A stretch of DNA of 64,000 nucleotides, taken from assembly GCA_911728455.2 (NCBI GenBank), contig OU452230.1, positions 13,142,438 to 13,206,437 of the forward strand, written 5' to 3'. This document shows, piece after piece, positions 46,465-61,376 of the stretch. The position numbers and the translations under genes were made by a program. Below the pieces are notes generated by a model. The model ran no database searches. It saw only the letters and a list, made by a program, of their open reading frames with translations, and had not been told where the DNA came from. Position 1 is the first letter of the stretch. Each line of letters starts with the position of its first letter. This stretch comes from Marthasterias glacialis. Taxonomy: Eukaryota > Echinodermata > Asteroidea > Forcipulatida > Asteriidae.

Positions 46465-49400
46465 TTCGCGATATTCTGAATGGAATTGTACAATTTTTTA
46501 ATACCAATCCACGAGGAAACAATACTGTTAGTTTAAATACAAACAACCAGCTGAACAAAATGCGTAAGTTACTCTTAAACTATTTGTAAAAATTATTAAA
46601 TATACATTTTTTTGATCAAAATTACATTTAATTTGTTTGAACGTACTCTGGGGAAGGAATGCTGTCATACCAATATATTATATTAAATATATTAAACATC
46701 TGTAAATTTAACATCTTCATAACTTTGTTCAGCTTGAAAAAACCAAATATTACGACTAGTGTGACATAATCGTTGATTATACAATTCATGTACTAGGCTA
46801 ATACAAACTACTGTTCAAGTTGAAAATAAAAACATAAGTTGCAATACTTTAATAAATATTATGTCTACTACATGACCAAGGAAGCATACAGTCAATCAAA
46901 AAGAGTATCGAATCAGAATATGGCATGGCAAAATAACCCCTTAGTTGTTTGATTAATTTAAATGCACAAAAATACTGGTAAAAATCTGCTAAAATACACC
47001 TTTCGTTGAGGGTTTGAAATTACATCCATACTTCTGGAAACAAACTAAACGTGCAATATTTTCAGCAATGTCATTGTTCAACCCTTCAAATGTTTCCCTA
47101 AAAGATGTGACCTTTTGTACGAAGCAGAAAGTACCATTACACCTTCCCCTTACCACTTACAATGGGTTAATAAACACTAAAATAGCTACTGCTGGTCAAG
47201 ATTTTAACATTAAAATTCAATCAATATTTGAAGACCTTTTTAAAGCTGTACCATTATTTAATACTAATTCCATAAGCTAAAATATATTTAAAACTCTTCT
47301 TATTCTATAATGAAGCACACACTAAGTTGCATACAGATTTTAACTTTGGCAATGGTGAAGTGATTACAAAGCATACACAAAGTCGAAATTAGAGGTGATT
47401 TATTAAACAATTGTCTTGGATGTCATGATGTTGTCATGAGGAAGATAGACTTATGTGTACAACAAAACATTTCATGGAAGGAAAGTCTTGTGACATAAAA
47501 AAATGTTTTACACTGTAATTCTCCCATTACAATTAGTTGTGTTAGACACAAAAGGTGAGTAGGATTTGACTTGCTCCCCTGAATTCATTCAGAAATTTGC
47601 AAAATGCACACTGACATCTTCGCAAAATGATTTTTTTTGTTTTACCATACAGCCAAGCGTACACTTTGGATCGGCAGAACTTCAGTTAGCTCTTTTGTTA
47701 GCATGTGATATCATGAGTTGTCCATGTTCTAGGTATTGTTTTTTTCAGGACTGCACTGTCTCAAGATATGTTTACACCTTAACACTGGAAGCGCTAATAT
47801 TACTCATACATTTCTATAATAATAAATAAAAATAATAATGACTGAATTTATATAACGCCAAATTACTAAAGAACACAAGGGCGCTTCAAAAGAATAAACA
47901 ATAAAATGGGGATACATCAAAATCTCAGTTTGTGATGTACCCTTTTTCAATTTTTTCATGATCAAGTGAAATTTATGTCTAGGGTTTCTAACTTCAGATT
48001 AGTCATGACTTATAACCTGCAACTATAAGTGATAAACATGGCAAAGTATTAAGCACAATAAGATCACTCTTACAAACATTTAACAACTTCAAACAAAACA
48101 CTAAAACATAATTACCCCCTCAAAAAAAAAAAAAAAAAAAAAAATAATAATAATAGTAATTACAAAATTACAAAATTGATCAAACACATTGATCCGAAAT
48201 TATCCAATGAGGAGTCAATAAATATTACTTTAGAAACCCAAGAAATACAGGCAACTCTATTTAGTTTGAATCGATCAGGTCAAATTGTTCTCTGCTACTC
48301 ATGCCCATAAAAGGCAATGTACAATCAACAGATAAGTCCAAGCATGCCACTTTTCTGGCTAAAGGTTGAAAATAGGTCTATGTTCCACCCACCCTATCAC
48401 TTCAAAAGTGATTATCCAGAACAGCGACAATTCAACTTTGTACACTAATCCCATATCCCAAAGGCCTACACTTGTCTTAACATTACAGTCATCCGTTGTA
48501 CATTCCCAGTCTATTTCAAAGTTTACTTTTTGTTCATAAAACAAAATAAGAACTGCTATTAATACTGTTGATAATATCTACAAAACTAAAACACACAGTA
48601 TAAAATAACTGAATTAAAAAGGGCACACATGTTATGAAAAAGTAACAAATCACTTGTATTAAAAACATGACAGGGTTTGAATGGTTCGAACTGAAAAAGA
48701 AAACTGTTTAACCATTTAGGACCTTAATAGATGAACATTATGCTGTTGCTAAACAAGCTGTATTCCACATTATGATTTAAGCCAGTCTTGGTGTTTAAGT
48801 GTCTCTTGGAAAACATCTTCTTTTCATACATTCTCTGGGAACAATTTGGACACCAGACTTTTCACTTGACAGACAATTTTGACACATATTTCAAAATGTT
48901 GGCTTCAACTCTATTCTGCGTTTGCTATCACCATTTCCTGAAGGGTTGGTGCTAAACGTCTGTTTTGTTGTTGAGCTGAATTGAATTGAATTGAATTGCA
49001 TTACAGTTAAAGTTATGGCTTAAAGTTTTTGGGATCATGTCACCCACATTTAAGAAACCAAGCAGGCTATTTAATTTTATGATGCACTGGGAAAGATGTT
49101 TGAGAAATGCCATGGGGGTCGACTTGAAATTCATTTTAAATTAAATAGTATCCTTATTGTTGTATCTCAGCCAGAATAACAATCCCTTGAAGAATTAAAA
49201 GAATTGCACCATCCACAGATCAAGGCAAATAAGCAAGAGTTGTCAATTCCATAAATAGTTGTAATTTGCTTTCACATTTTCCCTTTGTATTGCAATATTG
49301 TATAACTATGTCTGTCATATACATGAATTGATAGTCTAACTTTTATGATTTAAAACAAACAGAAAAGATTTCCCATTTTGTTTTTGCTAGTCCAAGGTTA

Positions 49401-51934
49401 AGTGAGTTACCTTTCACACTGTGTTACATTTAAAAAATGAGCAGCAATATACAAATATTGGTCATTGATGAAAATAAATAAATAAGAGGTCTACACCTGT
49501 AGACATTTGAAATTTAACACTAACCGCTGATAATCACATAAATAGGAATACTGTCTATATTGAATATAATACGACTCCTTAATTCACAGAATAGCAACTC
49601 ATCATAAATACACATCACATTACAGATTACTTAATAATGGTCATAGTTTCCTTAAACTTTAAAAACAGAAACAGTCTTTAACCATGGTTAAATTGCTGCT
49701 TTGAAGTATTCTTTATTTTACAGCAGTCTTGCTGCTTTAACCTAATTGATCCCCAAGAAAAGAGTCACCAAGTTTGACCTTGTCTGCCATTTTAGGAGTC
49801 AAAATGCAAAGTAAAGGCACATTCAGATTGTTGATTAGTACAGGTTTACAATGTAATTTTTGGGCGCCCCAATTTCTTGTCAAAACAAATCGCAATGGAT
49901 CTGCATTACCATTGAATGGTTAAACAGTTAGTACAAACACTTGGCTAGTCTTTTCTCTGATGATCATTACCATGCTGCACCCTTCTTCTTTGCACTCCAT
50001 AACTAAAAACCTTGCAATACACATGCACAAAAATTTGTCATGAAATGAACACAGGCTCCAACAACTTGACTCTCCAAATGGTATCAATAATAAGATAGGT
50101 AGTGATGCCATTTGCCAGGGGTCCATTCCCAAGTGACCTTAAATTATAGCTCTTTATTGCACTGAAGAAAAAATGTTAAATTGAAATTTTGTGTATTAAC
50201 TTATTAAGCAGGAAGCAATTTCGTCCAGCAACTTTGCATACCAAATTATTTAGACAGAATTTGTTTTGTGTAAACTGAATGCTGATATTGAGTAGCAAAA
50301 TGCTGATTTTTGCATTCCTAACTGATGCATTTTGTGTAGCACTTTGCTATGCTACACAACGGCAACCGTTCACTGTTATTGCGCATTATAACTTGTATAA
50401 TACTTATTTTGAAAAAAAACGTAAGTTTGAATTGACTTTCATTAAATTGAATTGAAAGAATAAAGGTGGTTTAAGTTAGCTTCCTGGGCCCATTTTCATA
50501 TAGTTAAGCACAAAAAGAAATTGTGCTTACCAGAATAAGGATACCAGCCAAAATACCATTTCAACTGTACCATTTGTGACTGGTATTCTGCTTATCTTTG
50601 CCAAGCAGAGAATAGAATTATTAAGAGCTATTTTCTGTTTAAGCAGCTCCACGGAATTGGGACCTGGTCTTTACTGCGGTGTAATAACAAACAGACAACA
50701 ATGGATCAAAAAAGAACTTCAATCCAATCAACAACTGTATGCAAGGTACTCTCACAAAAAATAAACTTATTGTAAAACGGCAACTATTTTCAACAACTGA
50801 AATTTCAACTTAATTAAATGAATGATGTTTTACTCCATTTACTTCTAAATATTCAATATCCACCAGTCTACTAATAACCAGAGCACATTACTGGAGTTGT
50901 TCCTTGTCTACATGTATTCAACGCACTCATTTAGATATGCATTTCAAATCAATCAAAGCAATCACATTGGATGGTTTAAGGTGGTTCGGTTGAAGTTCAA
51001 CAGACTCCTAAGCTCTTTTCAATGTGGAGTTACAGATGAGCAATTCCCTTTTTAGATAAATGATGACAGTATTTTGGAAAAGATGGTCATGTCAAACCTT
51101 GAAATAATTGGTCATCAATCGATAAAGCTCACATACAAAAAATGTGTCAAGTGTACAAAAACAATATTAAATTGTGCGTCTTTATAGTGAGTTCTTTAAA
51201 TCTATGATACTTTATGAAGGCATGATTTTACATTATGTAAATATTGCACACAAAAGCGCTTGAGTTGCACTACACGGCAGAGAATGTTGACATATGCGAT
51301 GTATTTGTGAAACAGCTGACAGTTAACTTTAAAATCTGCTAGTCTTTACCTTTTTTAAACTCAATATTGTGTAAATTTATGCAGCATGATGATAATTTCA
51401 CATAAGATGTTGCATTGGAAAAACCAAGCTTTGAAAGCCAAAGCAGGGCAGACTCCGTCAAAAGTTTAAGACAAAGTCCACTGTACCCTTATCATTAACA
51501 ATAATGCTGAATACGACTTTAGAGTTGCAAAAAAATGTTTACACAAGTTACATGGTGAACCCTTGAAGAGGCTGCAACTGATTTCTATTGTGACCTTCTT
51601 TTTTTCTACTGGCTAATAAATACTTCCCACAAGATCTAATGACTGCTTCACTACAAATACTGACAATTCCAGATAAGACTATCTTACAGCCTTGGTTGCT
51701 TGTCTTATCACTCAAGATGTTTTCTTTGTAAGAGTCACTAATGAAGTCATGGTTCTGTTTAACTTTAGAAAAGATCTGTCCCCATTTACAGTGCAAGCTT
51801 ACCTTGAAGCTAGAACTTGTGACTTTTTATTTGTCTACAATTAAAGCAAGGTAGAGGTATAGTGATTTCAGACAAATACATGTACATAAATTACACATAG
51901 AACTTTATACTCAAAATGCAACAATCTCCAGGTC
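46465..51934. other. AT-rich intergenic stretch / possible ceramidase 3' UTR; no gene seen
   Basis: Open frames here are short and have no recognisable motif. Visible items are a poly-A run with TAA repeats at about 48124-48160, a SINE-like 3' end at about 47830-47895 and a repeat at 50487-50660 (related to 11640-11860 and 19811-20060, sharing TTAAGCAGCTC). The right part may be 3' UTR of the minus-strand ceramidase. Confidence 0.5.
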
Positions 51935-54900
51935 CTATGGTTTTGGACAAACACATTTCAGCGTCACATACGGAATTCCGAAATTTGTATAGCCATCTTT
52001 TGGCCAGTAGCTGAGTACAGGTCCCATCTCTGGATATTCATTCATGGCGTCAAAGAATGCAAAGAGAACTACGGAGCAGTAGGAGGCAACGAGGACTAGG
52101 ATATGCCAGAAACAGTGAAGGTACGGGAACGAGACAAAGAGCCAGAAATCACAGAAGGAACGGTCCATGACCCAGCATGAGACCGCGACGATCCACAGTG
52201 CCATGTTGGTACGGCACAAACGAGCTACACGATGGCAGTGTACCCTGAATAGGTTAAAAACAAAATCCATTTTATTGATATTGTCCATGTCCTTGATGTA
52301 CTGTGCATCCACAGTTGGAGTGTAGCATTCTAACGCATCACTATCAAGTTTTCCAAGCACTAGAATGAATATAATTTGTGTTTTACCCATACACCAACAG
52401 GGTTCTCCCCAGGTTTTTTCAAAACTGTCGGGCATTCTGGACCCAAATTTTGAAAGTGTTTAGTTTGAAAAGCTTTACTGTGTACTCTGGAGCATTTAAA
52501 ATGGTTTTACGTTAGGATTGTTTGTGAATTTGATATTAAAATCTTGATTTTTATTATTTTTTTTTTTTGCGTATCGGCCGTACTTTTTGCGTATCGGCCC
52601 GTACTTTGTGCGTATCGACCCAATACGCTAGCTTGTGCATGAGGCAAACTCTGATCAATGTGCATGAAGCACTGTATAATCAGTACTTTCCAGAGTCCTG
52701 GATAAGAAATACACAGGAAATTACTCAAGTGGGATTCAAACCCACGACCTATGCCAGTTCCAGAACAGATGTCTGACCACTAGACCACTGAATATAGAAT
52801 TCAAACTGCTACTTGCTACTGAGGCAAGCTCAGTGGTCTAGTTGCGAGAACCACCACAACTCATGCAGAAATTATTACATGTTGTTACTGCAAACCTCAA
52901 ATTGCACTCCCACCATCATGCAAAGTGTTAAATCCTACTCATGTACATTGTACATGGTGTTACCGATCACTCATGTACATGGTGTTACTGCAAACCTTAC
53001 TAGACTGTATTCCCATAATGCAAAGTTTTAAATCCTACTGAATTTATTATTAGCTGATCTCATCTTTTTCCTATGTCTAATAAAGAGGATTTGATCAATT
53101 GGTACCTACCTTTGGAGTTCCAAGTACATGATTAAGATCCCTGGGATCACCATGAGCATCATGAGGAAGGAATTCATCCATGGGTTAATGAATGCAATCA
53201 TTGTACCACACAGTGTCATTATGGTGACGATGATACGGAAGAGCTTCCTGCAATAACAAGTCATTGTATCAGGGATGAGAGTCATTGCTGACTAAAAAAA
53301 CATCTGAAACTAGGATTCAATTTTTAGAAGGTATGTTGAAACGATGGCATTGCCACCTTCTGGTAAGCCCTGGAGTTTTAGATTTCAAGGAGCTTTTGAG
53401 ATCAGTATCCTCAGCACTGGAGAAGTAGATCAGAGAGCAGGATTTCTTTATATCTGAAGAAAATAACAGCTACTTTTTCCACCACGCAGACAAAAATGGT
53501 CGGAGTTCAGATAATACCTGAAAATATCTCATCCCTGCAATATGCTGAGAACAAAGCTAATCATTTGATTTTTGTGCGTAACGTACATGTACATATTATC
53601 TCTAACACACTATACAATAATCAATACCACTAAAAAATATTAAATTTAGTAAAAGTTGATAAATAAAAAACTAAAGTAAACAATGATTTTCTCATGAAAG
53701 AATGAAACAAATGAGTTTCTAACCTGTGGCATAACTAAGGGGGGTGGGGGAGGGGCACATTGATGTCCATGCCACCCCCCATTTGAAATCTGGACTTTTT
53801 AGATTAAAATGTTACATTTCATAAGCCTTTATGTAGTAATATCAATGCTTTTAAAAGCATTTTCTATTTACACAGACAATGTATTTGGTTTGTCCACCAC
53901 ATCAGATTATCTTATAAAAAATAGTAAATGACATAACAAGAGAGCTGAAAAGGGGCTTGTTTAAAAATAATGCAACCAGAAACTACTGCTTTAAGTGGCC
54001 AGAAGTGCCCCCCTATAAAAAAAGGTGCACCCCTAAATAAATTTTTGTGATTTTAGTACAATATTGCCACTTGCCACACCAACTATGTATTGCATGTAAT
54101 AACCACACCAGTTTTATCAGTCTAAAGGCTTGGGTTTTTATTCTGATAGATTCATGAAGCATCCTGATAAAAATGCCTAAGGATTTAAGATAAAATTCAT
54201 GAGTTGCATTTTATAAATATTTAATCAACCTTAAAGGTTATTTACCTTAAGACAAACACACAATGCAGTTTTCTTTCACTTTATAGAATAATGACACATG
54301 GTAGGCAACCTGCATGTATCTGGAATATTACCAGCTTCCACAATTGAAGCTAATTCATACAAATTACTCCTGGGAAATTACAGAAACTCAGAGTTTCCTG
54401 CTTAATTTGCCAAGTGTGTAGTTTGGGAAAGGCTGGCTGGAATGAAATTATAATCAGGCTACATTCTATAAACACGGTGCCTTGACTCGGGGGCTATAAA
54501 ATGCGTGTAAAAATTTGTAAGAAACTAAATTAGAAACAATTAAGTATTTGAAGGTTGATGACTGAATAATATGCTAAAACAGTTGGTGTGAAAACATAAA
54601 GAATTGGCCAAATAAGACACTGTACTGCAGATGTTGTACTCATAAATGACTGCTTATTTTGGTGGCATTTAGCTTAACTTGCAGTTATTGGAACTTCACA
54701 TCTCTGTCCAGCAAGTGCTCAGAGCCAGTATGAATTTCACTATGGTTTATGAAAGGTTTTTTGAACCACTTCAAATGAGGCTCTAGAATTCATTTACCAC
54801 AAAATAGGCCTATCCCATTTAAAACTCTTTGTTTTCCAATCCTTGTTTAAAAGGCAAAATAAATAAATGAATAGAAACTATTTGGTATACATCATTCATG

Positions 54901-57900
54901 CAAGTAAGAACTGATACAATAGGCCTTGATCTTAAGAAAAACGGGGGCAGGCCTTTGCTGGCCAAATCAGAGAAATTGTACAAGGGCATGCTGGCCAAGT
55001 TGGTAGTGACAGTGCAATTTTTCTGAAGAGCATGCTGGCCAACTCAACAGGGTATGAGGCCTATGGCCTCAAAAATATTTTATAGCCTTTTAAGACAAAA
55101 TTTGTTGCTGTCATACCTGTAAAACTTGCTGGTATACATGTACACGTGTAACATACAGGTGTGTGGTGGTTTTTAATAAGTTATTTAAGTAATTCACAGT
55201 TAGGTAGAGGAAGTTAAAAAACAACAAACCTATTTCCGTTCAGAAATCGTGGGTAGTATCTCCGTGGAAACCACAATCCGGCCCCACATAACACCACCCA
55301 TAGGATGGCTACTTCATCAAGTAACTGTCCAAAGAGACTAAGCGTGCTGTGGAAGTAAACTGAGCATGCTCCGACTACCATCAGTAAGATCCAGATGAGA
55401 TTGATGGAGGGATTGACACGACGTGCGTATTCCTTGAACAGTACCCACATGATGGGTGGGAACACAAAGAACAGGGCATTGCTGATCTGGGAAAATACAA
55501 ACATAGGTAATAGATGTGATAAAGAAAAAAGATTCAAGATTGATACTTGTTCTTGTGAAGGCAATGCAGATTTTCCTTAAGGAGTAACTCAAAAGTCCAA
55601 AAGGTACATGGGAGCGTTCTAATTGGATCAGTAAAGTATTCCAGAGGGCATACATGGACCAGTCCATTGGACACCCGAAGCATTCCATTGGAACGTTCAA
55701 AATGCAAACAATTCTCTCGTGTATTGTTCCCGTAGTTCAGCACAATGTTGCTGTCCAACAGAATATTCTGGTTGTCCAAAGGATTGGGGGGCGTATGCCT
55801 ATGGGAATTTTCTTCTCGCTGAGACTGCCCCTGACTTTGAGACGCTCCCTATAGTAAAGGGCTACTCTATGAGGGAAATATCAAATTGAACTGGAACATT
55901 TCAAAGGGCATCAAGGCACTGACCAAGGGGCATGGCAATATTTCCTCTGATATCTGCAGGGAGTACATGTATTAGGCATGATTTCTACGGGTGGGTTGTG
56001 GGTCTTCTTTGTCAGTCATTCAATCTTAAAAAGTCTGTGTCGTCATGATTATAGCAGTAAATGGAAAAACCTAGTTACTACGCGCGTGTGCGCGCTGATG
56101 GTCACATCACAGTTTGACAAAGACGGCACTCTTTGTAATTTGACAGCAAGCGAGCGTGTGCAGTATCTGGGTGAGAGTTCATCTTTCCATGCACAGTCAT
56201 AGGCCTGCTATAATCATGATGACACAGCCCCTCTAATATCATAAAACCATAACTAAAAAGGTTTTATGTATGACCCTGAAAGTGCACCTCTACAAGCATT
56301 ATCTGTGAAATATTTAATGACATGTCTTGATTTTCAAGAAGGCAACATTGCCAAGACCTTGACGTTTAAGTGCCATTTAAAATTACTCAAAGACATTCAG
56401 ATTTTGTCAGTCAAGTGCTTCTTTTGATTAAGGGAAAGTGGCTGAACACTACCTGCATGAATACACAAACAGGCGTGCATTATTTTGGAACAGTCACAAA
56501 TGTGACTTAGAAATACATTTTGAATTCTAATTGAACGAATATCTCTATTTTATGTACCTGTGTTGTGTATTTGAATGACCATTCTACACTAGACAACTGC
56601 ATAATTTTTTAGTGATTATTAACAGTATGTTGCTGTGTTCAACCAAACATGTACAGATCTATACACACCACATCAAATAATGTACCATGACATTTGACAG
56701 ATCTGATCTGTTGACAAGATGATCAGAATTCATTATTAAGCTATGAGGTTATTCAAGCTGTCTGTTAAGAAATACTATCTTTAGTGGTTGTCATGGCTAG
56801 CAGTGTAATGTATTTTACAGGTTGAATAATACCACTAGTAATATGCAGTTGAGTAAGTTAAAGTGTATCATATTATCCCATCAAACTTAATCCTGTGTCA
56901 GTGTGTGACCTGGGACTTTCACAAAAGGGAATCAGGTGTTTTGACAGAATGAGGAGATCCTTACTTTGCTTCTCCGTACAAAAACCAATGACGTCTCTAA
57001 ATTAAACTAAGTCCAAACAATGGGAGAACAAAGAAAAATAATTGATTTTACCGGGTTGACAAATGTCTGTGGGGGTGTCTACCCAATGAAACCGAGGACT
57101 TCAACAGAAGGGATCCGGGTCTTTTGTCAGAGATAGGATGTCCTCATTTCACTTTTGTGTACAAAAACCGATGAAGAGGTCTCTAAAAAAACGAAGTCCA
57201 AACATTGAGAGAACAAAGAGAAGTCCTCTATTTACCTGGTCGACAAACATTCAAACCGGGGACATAACAAAAGGGAACAATAGAGAGTGTGTCTGCTTGT
57301 CTGAGGTTCTGAGGAAGGCAATTCCCAAGAAATGGTCTGGAGTGTGAGAAGGAACGGTCTCCTCAACTATGGCCCTTTTCGAATCCACGACTTCGGCTCC
57401 GGATTCGGCTTAGGCTAGCTTGGCCCCGCGGTTGTTTTGACAATTGCGTGTGCTTTACAGACATGCTCAGGGCTTCAGACGAGAGGACGGAGCCTGAAGC
57501 TGAATCCAAAGCCGAAGCCGTGAATTCGAAAAGGGCCTATGTTTGGAACGACGGATGTTAGGGAGCATGGTGTTTGTGGAACGAAGCTGTCTTGTAAATT
57601 GTATATTAATGAGATGGATCATTAGTGTATGTGGAATAAATTTCACTATATGGCTATTAATTGTCATTCATGAATATACATGTACCTGTCATGCACAGAC
57701 AGATTAGTCTTGGTACAAGACGTTTTTGTTCTGTAGTCAATGACCAATAAAAGTCCACGATCCAACCTTATCATGAATTGTCACCAACAGAGGGTGCTAT
57801 CACTCCACGAACCCGCTACCAGCCATGAACTGCTATCATAGAGTAACCATACAGTAAGCAATTGGGTAGCAAAATGCGCTAAAGATGTCTTGCACCAGGA

Positions 57901-59090
57901 CTATGCACAGACACTTGGATTAAACAAACAGCTTGGACAGTAAACATTAAAAGAAAAAAGAAGAAAAAAAGGCAGGATCATGGCTACTGCGCAATGCTGT
58001 GCAAATATGTGTTACATGTATAAATATCCTTCAGGTTTATAAATAGCACCAGCACTGATGGCTCATCAGATGCATAAATACTAATGCAGTTACATTATCA
58101 TTAATATTCCTTGAAGGGAAACCCATGGTGATCATATTACATTGACTCAGCATAATTAACCTTGTTTCTTATTTGCACCTTCAGTATTATCAATTAACTA
58201 ATAACTACCCAAACACATTGGGTCTGCACAAGATTGGAATTGAAGGGGTTTTGTTCATTGCTCAATTTGTCACTAGATAATTCAATGTGATCTGCTCAAG
58301 AGTAAAACCAACAAATGGCATTTAGATGAAGGATGTCAATATTTGCTTGGGTTTGAGCACAGTTCAGCTCAGGGATGGGATCCTCTGATGCCAATGCATG
58401 AAATCAGATTCACTTCACCAGCACTTTTTTTTTTAGTTTGTCCGGGAGCCTTCAGAAAACCCTTTGTCAGATTTTTTTCAGGTTAGATTTTCCTTTTTCT
58501 GAGGGACAGCTTTTAGTTTTGGAACCAGAGTGAATTCACATGCATAAAATAGTACATGTAGTTTTGAGATGAACCAGAGTCCCAATTAATATTAGTGATG
58601 GCAGAGCTAAAATACAATTGAATCTTATTGTGCCTGGTTGCAGGTGATGTAGTATTGGGTCCAAGAAATTCATGTTGTATAAGTTGCAAAAGAAAAACTC
58701 ACTGGCATCATATGGACCCCTATTAAACCATTTTTGTTTTTTGAAGGAGTGTTTTGGACTCATACAACAGGAGTGTTTTGGACTCAAGACTAAGTTGCCA
58801 ACCTATAAAATGTGCAAAGAGAAGAGGAAACATTTATTTATTTTCAATTTTGTTTTCAGATTCAATGCTTTTTAAAAAGTTTACAATTAATAAATGGTTG
58901 TCACAGGTGACTTGCAGCTTAGTATGAAGTTTTCACATTAGAATTTGGTGCTTGATATGTGGCAGGGTGTACCTCCCTACCTCCTCCTGTTGTGTCTTCA
59001 TTGTGTTCTGAAAATCTCTGGAATTCTTTTGAGGATTTTAGTGGGGAAGAGTGTGTTAGAGTATGGGAATTTTTTTATTTTATTTTTATT

Positions 59091-59121
<31 letters not shown>

Positions 59122-61376
59122 TTTTTTGGGGGGGACTCCCTCTGCCACATATCAGGCATGGTATAAATAGAAATAGTCCAAATGTGTTTGGTAAAAAAAC
59201 CAATCATGGTGAAGTTTTTGTTCTCCTGATCATTGAACAATAAAATAATGTAGTTTAGACTCGTACCCTAAGGGTATTTTGTCGGTTCGGGTCACAGAAT
59301 GCCTGCAGAATATTCCAGATTAAATGAAAATTTAATTTCCAAGTACTGTATAGTGGTTTTACATAATGTGTGACAACATAATAATGGCTGTCAAATAGCA
59401 TTGATTTGATAAGTTCAAAACTATACTACTAGGCCTATAGTTCCTTAACTGTGTATAGTTTTGCACTCTACAAACTACAAGTACAATCAATGTGATATAT
59501 CATCAGCTTATTAGCTGATTTTCCTCTTCACCTAAAGCCTGGTTCATACTTCATGCAAATGCAAATAGTAAATTTGACACCACATTTGCATGAGGTATGA
59601 ACTGGGCTTTAATGCCACAGAAAAATGAGAAAAGGGTATAAAAACGTTTGTTTGCAGGGCCGTTTTCTCTTTTTTTTTTAAATTACTTTATGAAACGATA
59701 ATTTTTTAAAGCAAAATTTTACAAAAATACAACATTGGAATACAGCTTTGACTGATGGAAATCCTGTCAAATCAGCAAAATTTTGTTTAACATGTAATTA
59801 AAAAAACAAAAACCCAAAAATGTCACTAAATAGTTAATGATCAATTGTTATTCAATTCTATTTGTTAAAATTGAAATAATTTGCAGGCATGGTTTGTTAA
59901 AATGACTGTAATCCTTTTCCCAGGTCTTTCCAGCACTGTCTGTGATAATGATCCCTGAAGGGCCTTCATAATTTACCCAATGCGTAGGCCTTTTTATCTT
60001 AAAAGAAGGTATGTCTTATGTTAAAACAATTGTTCTGGAGACTTAATTTACAATTCATTGAAACAAACAGAGAAAATATAATAATGGGTTGTGTTTAACA
60101 CACTGTGCACTCTGTCTGACATCCATGTATCATTATATAATTATTTTAAGAGATAATGTTACTCATTCCTGTCAAATTTAATCTATAATTTATTATTAAA
60201 AAGCATTACCATAATTTTCGGAATATAAGCCGCGGCTTATACTTATGATTTTCACCGCAATAACCGGTACTTGAAAATGATGACAACATGTCATGAGGAA
60301 AAAACCTTTCAGAACGAATGTGAGCATTAAAATGGGATCCAACTTGACAAGGGGATCCTCCCATCAAATCAATATTACCAAAGTGAGGCTATATGCAATA
60401 AATAATCTGACCTCAGGTTGGTTTAGTGGTTTCTTCCCTACCATTCACCTCTGTAGACCCTGGCTCAAATCCCACTTCAGACCGGAGCCTTGCTTGTGGA
60501 TTGGGTTTTCAGTCCCTACCTGATTGCATCCATGGGTTTTCCCCCAGATGGGGTTTTCTACCCACATCTAAAACTGAGATTTCCTCAACATCTTTTTTTC
60601 ACAGGTATCTTCAGGCCTACTGGTTACAGTGTGAGGCACTTTTGAGGATTCTTGGGTTTCATTACCAGAAAGATATATAATACTAATAATAATAAGAAGA
60701 ACAATAACAAATTAAATGTACAGAAAATAGAGGATTATTGCAGGCCTGGCATTTCATCTTTGAGAGGGAAAGGCCATTTTAATTTTGCAAAAGACACTTC
60801 CATTGGGAAAAAAGGCCAAGCAAGACCAGGGATACAAATGCAATAGCCTCGGTGGCCTCTGGGTAATTCCTGGCCTGTTTATGGCCTTATTTATGGCTAT
60901 TCAACCAGAAATGCTTTAGTAAGCTTGCCCTTTATGTGAATGGAAGCATTGTGTAATTATTAAAACAGGTAATGTGGTATATTGTGTTTTACCCATACAC
61001 TGATGTATGATAAGCACTGTATACTCGTAGTTTCTCTGAGTCCTGTGAAAAAATCCACAGGCAAACTCGGGTGGGATTCGAACCCATGACCTTTGCCATT
61101 CTTGAGCAGATGTCTTACCACTAGAACACTGAGATTGTAAGGTAGCTAGAGTATACAGTGCTTAACACACATCGGTGAATGGGTAAAACACAAATGATAT
61201 TCTTTACCCCCAATGCAAATTGAACATCAAAGATAATGTGGTTTTGAGATGCACAAAAGGATTGATCTCTTAATGATACTTACAGTGTTGTAGAACTCAG
61301 CAATGAATGGAAACACAGAGTAATTATCTTCACACCAATCAATATCAGAACTCCCTGGGCTCAGCTCTTTGAACAT
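51935..61376 (-). CDS. ACER2: Alkaline ceramidase, ACER1/ACER2 type; complete coding region, 4 exons, 265 aa
   Basis: Alkaline ceramidases hydrolyse ceramide to sphingosine and a fatty acid in Golgi or ER membranes and belong to the CREST superfamily. Exons: 61284-61376 (ATG), 55230-55486, 53110-53247, 51935-52244 (stop). Phases agree and the total is 798 bp, against 275 aa for human ACER2. Using ACER3 structural numbering, the Ca2+ ligands D, W, E, N and E have the same spacing here (D13, W14, E16, N18, E27 in [11 protein letters not shown]...IAEFYN). S73, H77 and D88 (CSVYFHSTL...LLDE) plus H206 and H210 (PYLHCFWH) form the catalytic and Zn2+ site. Several hydrophobic segments fit the seven-helix fold. 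Similarity to ACER2 is strong (DWCEDNY, GSVYFHATL-like, WFPRRY), but the ACER1/2 split may post-date this lineage. AATAAA (TTTATT on +) at 51826-51831 could end the transcript. Confidence 0.93.
55487..61283 (-). other. Ceramidase intron 1 (5.8 kb)
   Basis: No coding segment is recognised. It contains repeats at 55846-55980, a MITE at 57368-57540, an ATTT microsatellite at about 59085-59125, a degenerate copy of CCGTATTTT-like ends at about 60213-60275 and a SINE at 60995-61135. Confidence 0.7.
57368..57540. repeat. MITE with long GGCCCTTTTCGAATCC-type TIRs
   Basis: The left end GGCCCTTTTCGAATCCACGA and the complement of the right end TCGTGAATTCGAAAAGGGCC-like sequence match closely. Similarity continues inward over about 45 bp (CTTCGGCTCCGGATTCGGCT). 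CTATG, or TAT if the ends are taken as GGCC, is repeated on both sides. Confidence 0.75.

Noticed and set aside
58945..59243. Small membrane-protein-like frames at 59 kb
   Set aside because: The hydrophobic stretch is translation of the ATTT microsatellite.
60213..60275. Second full copy of the CCGTATTTTCC element
   Set aside because: Only a degenerate end-like sequence (ATTTTCGGAATATAAGCC) is visible, with no matching partner end.
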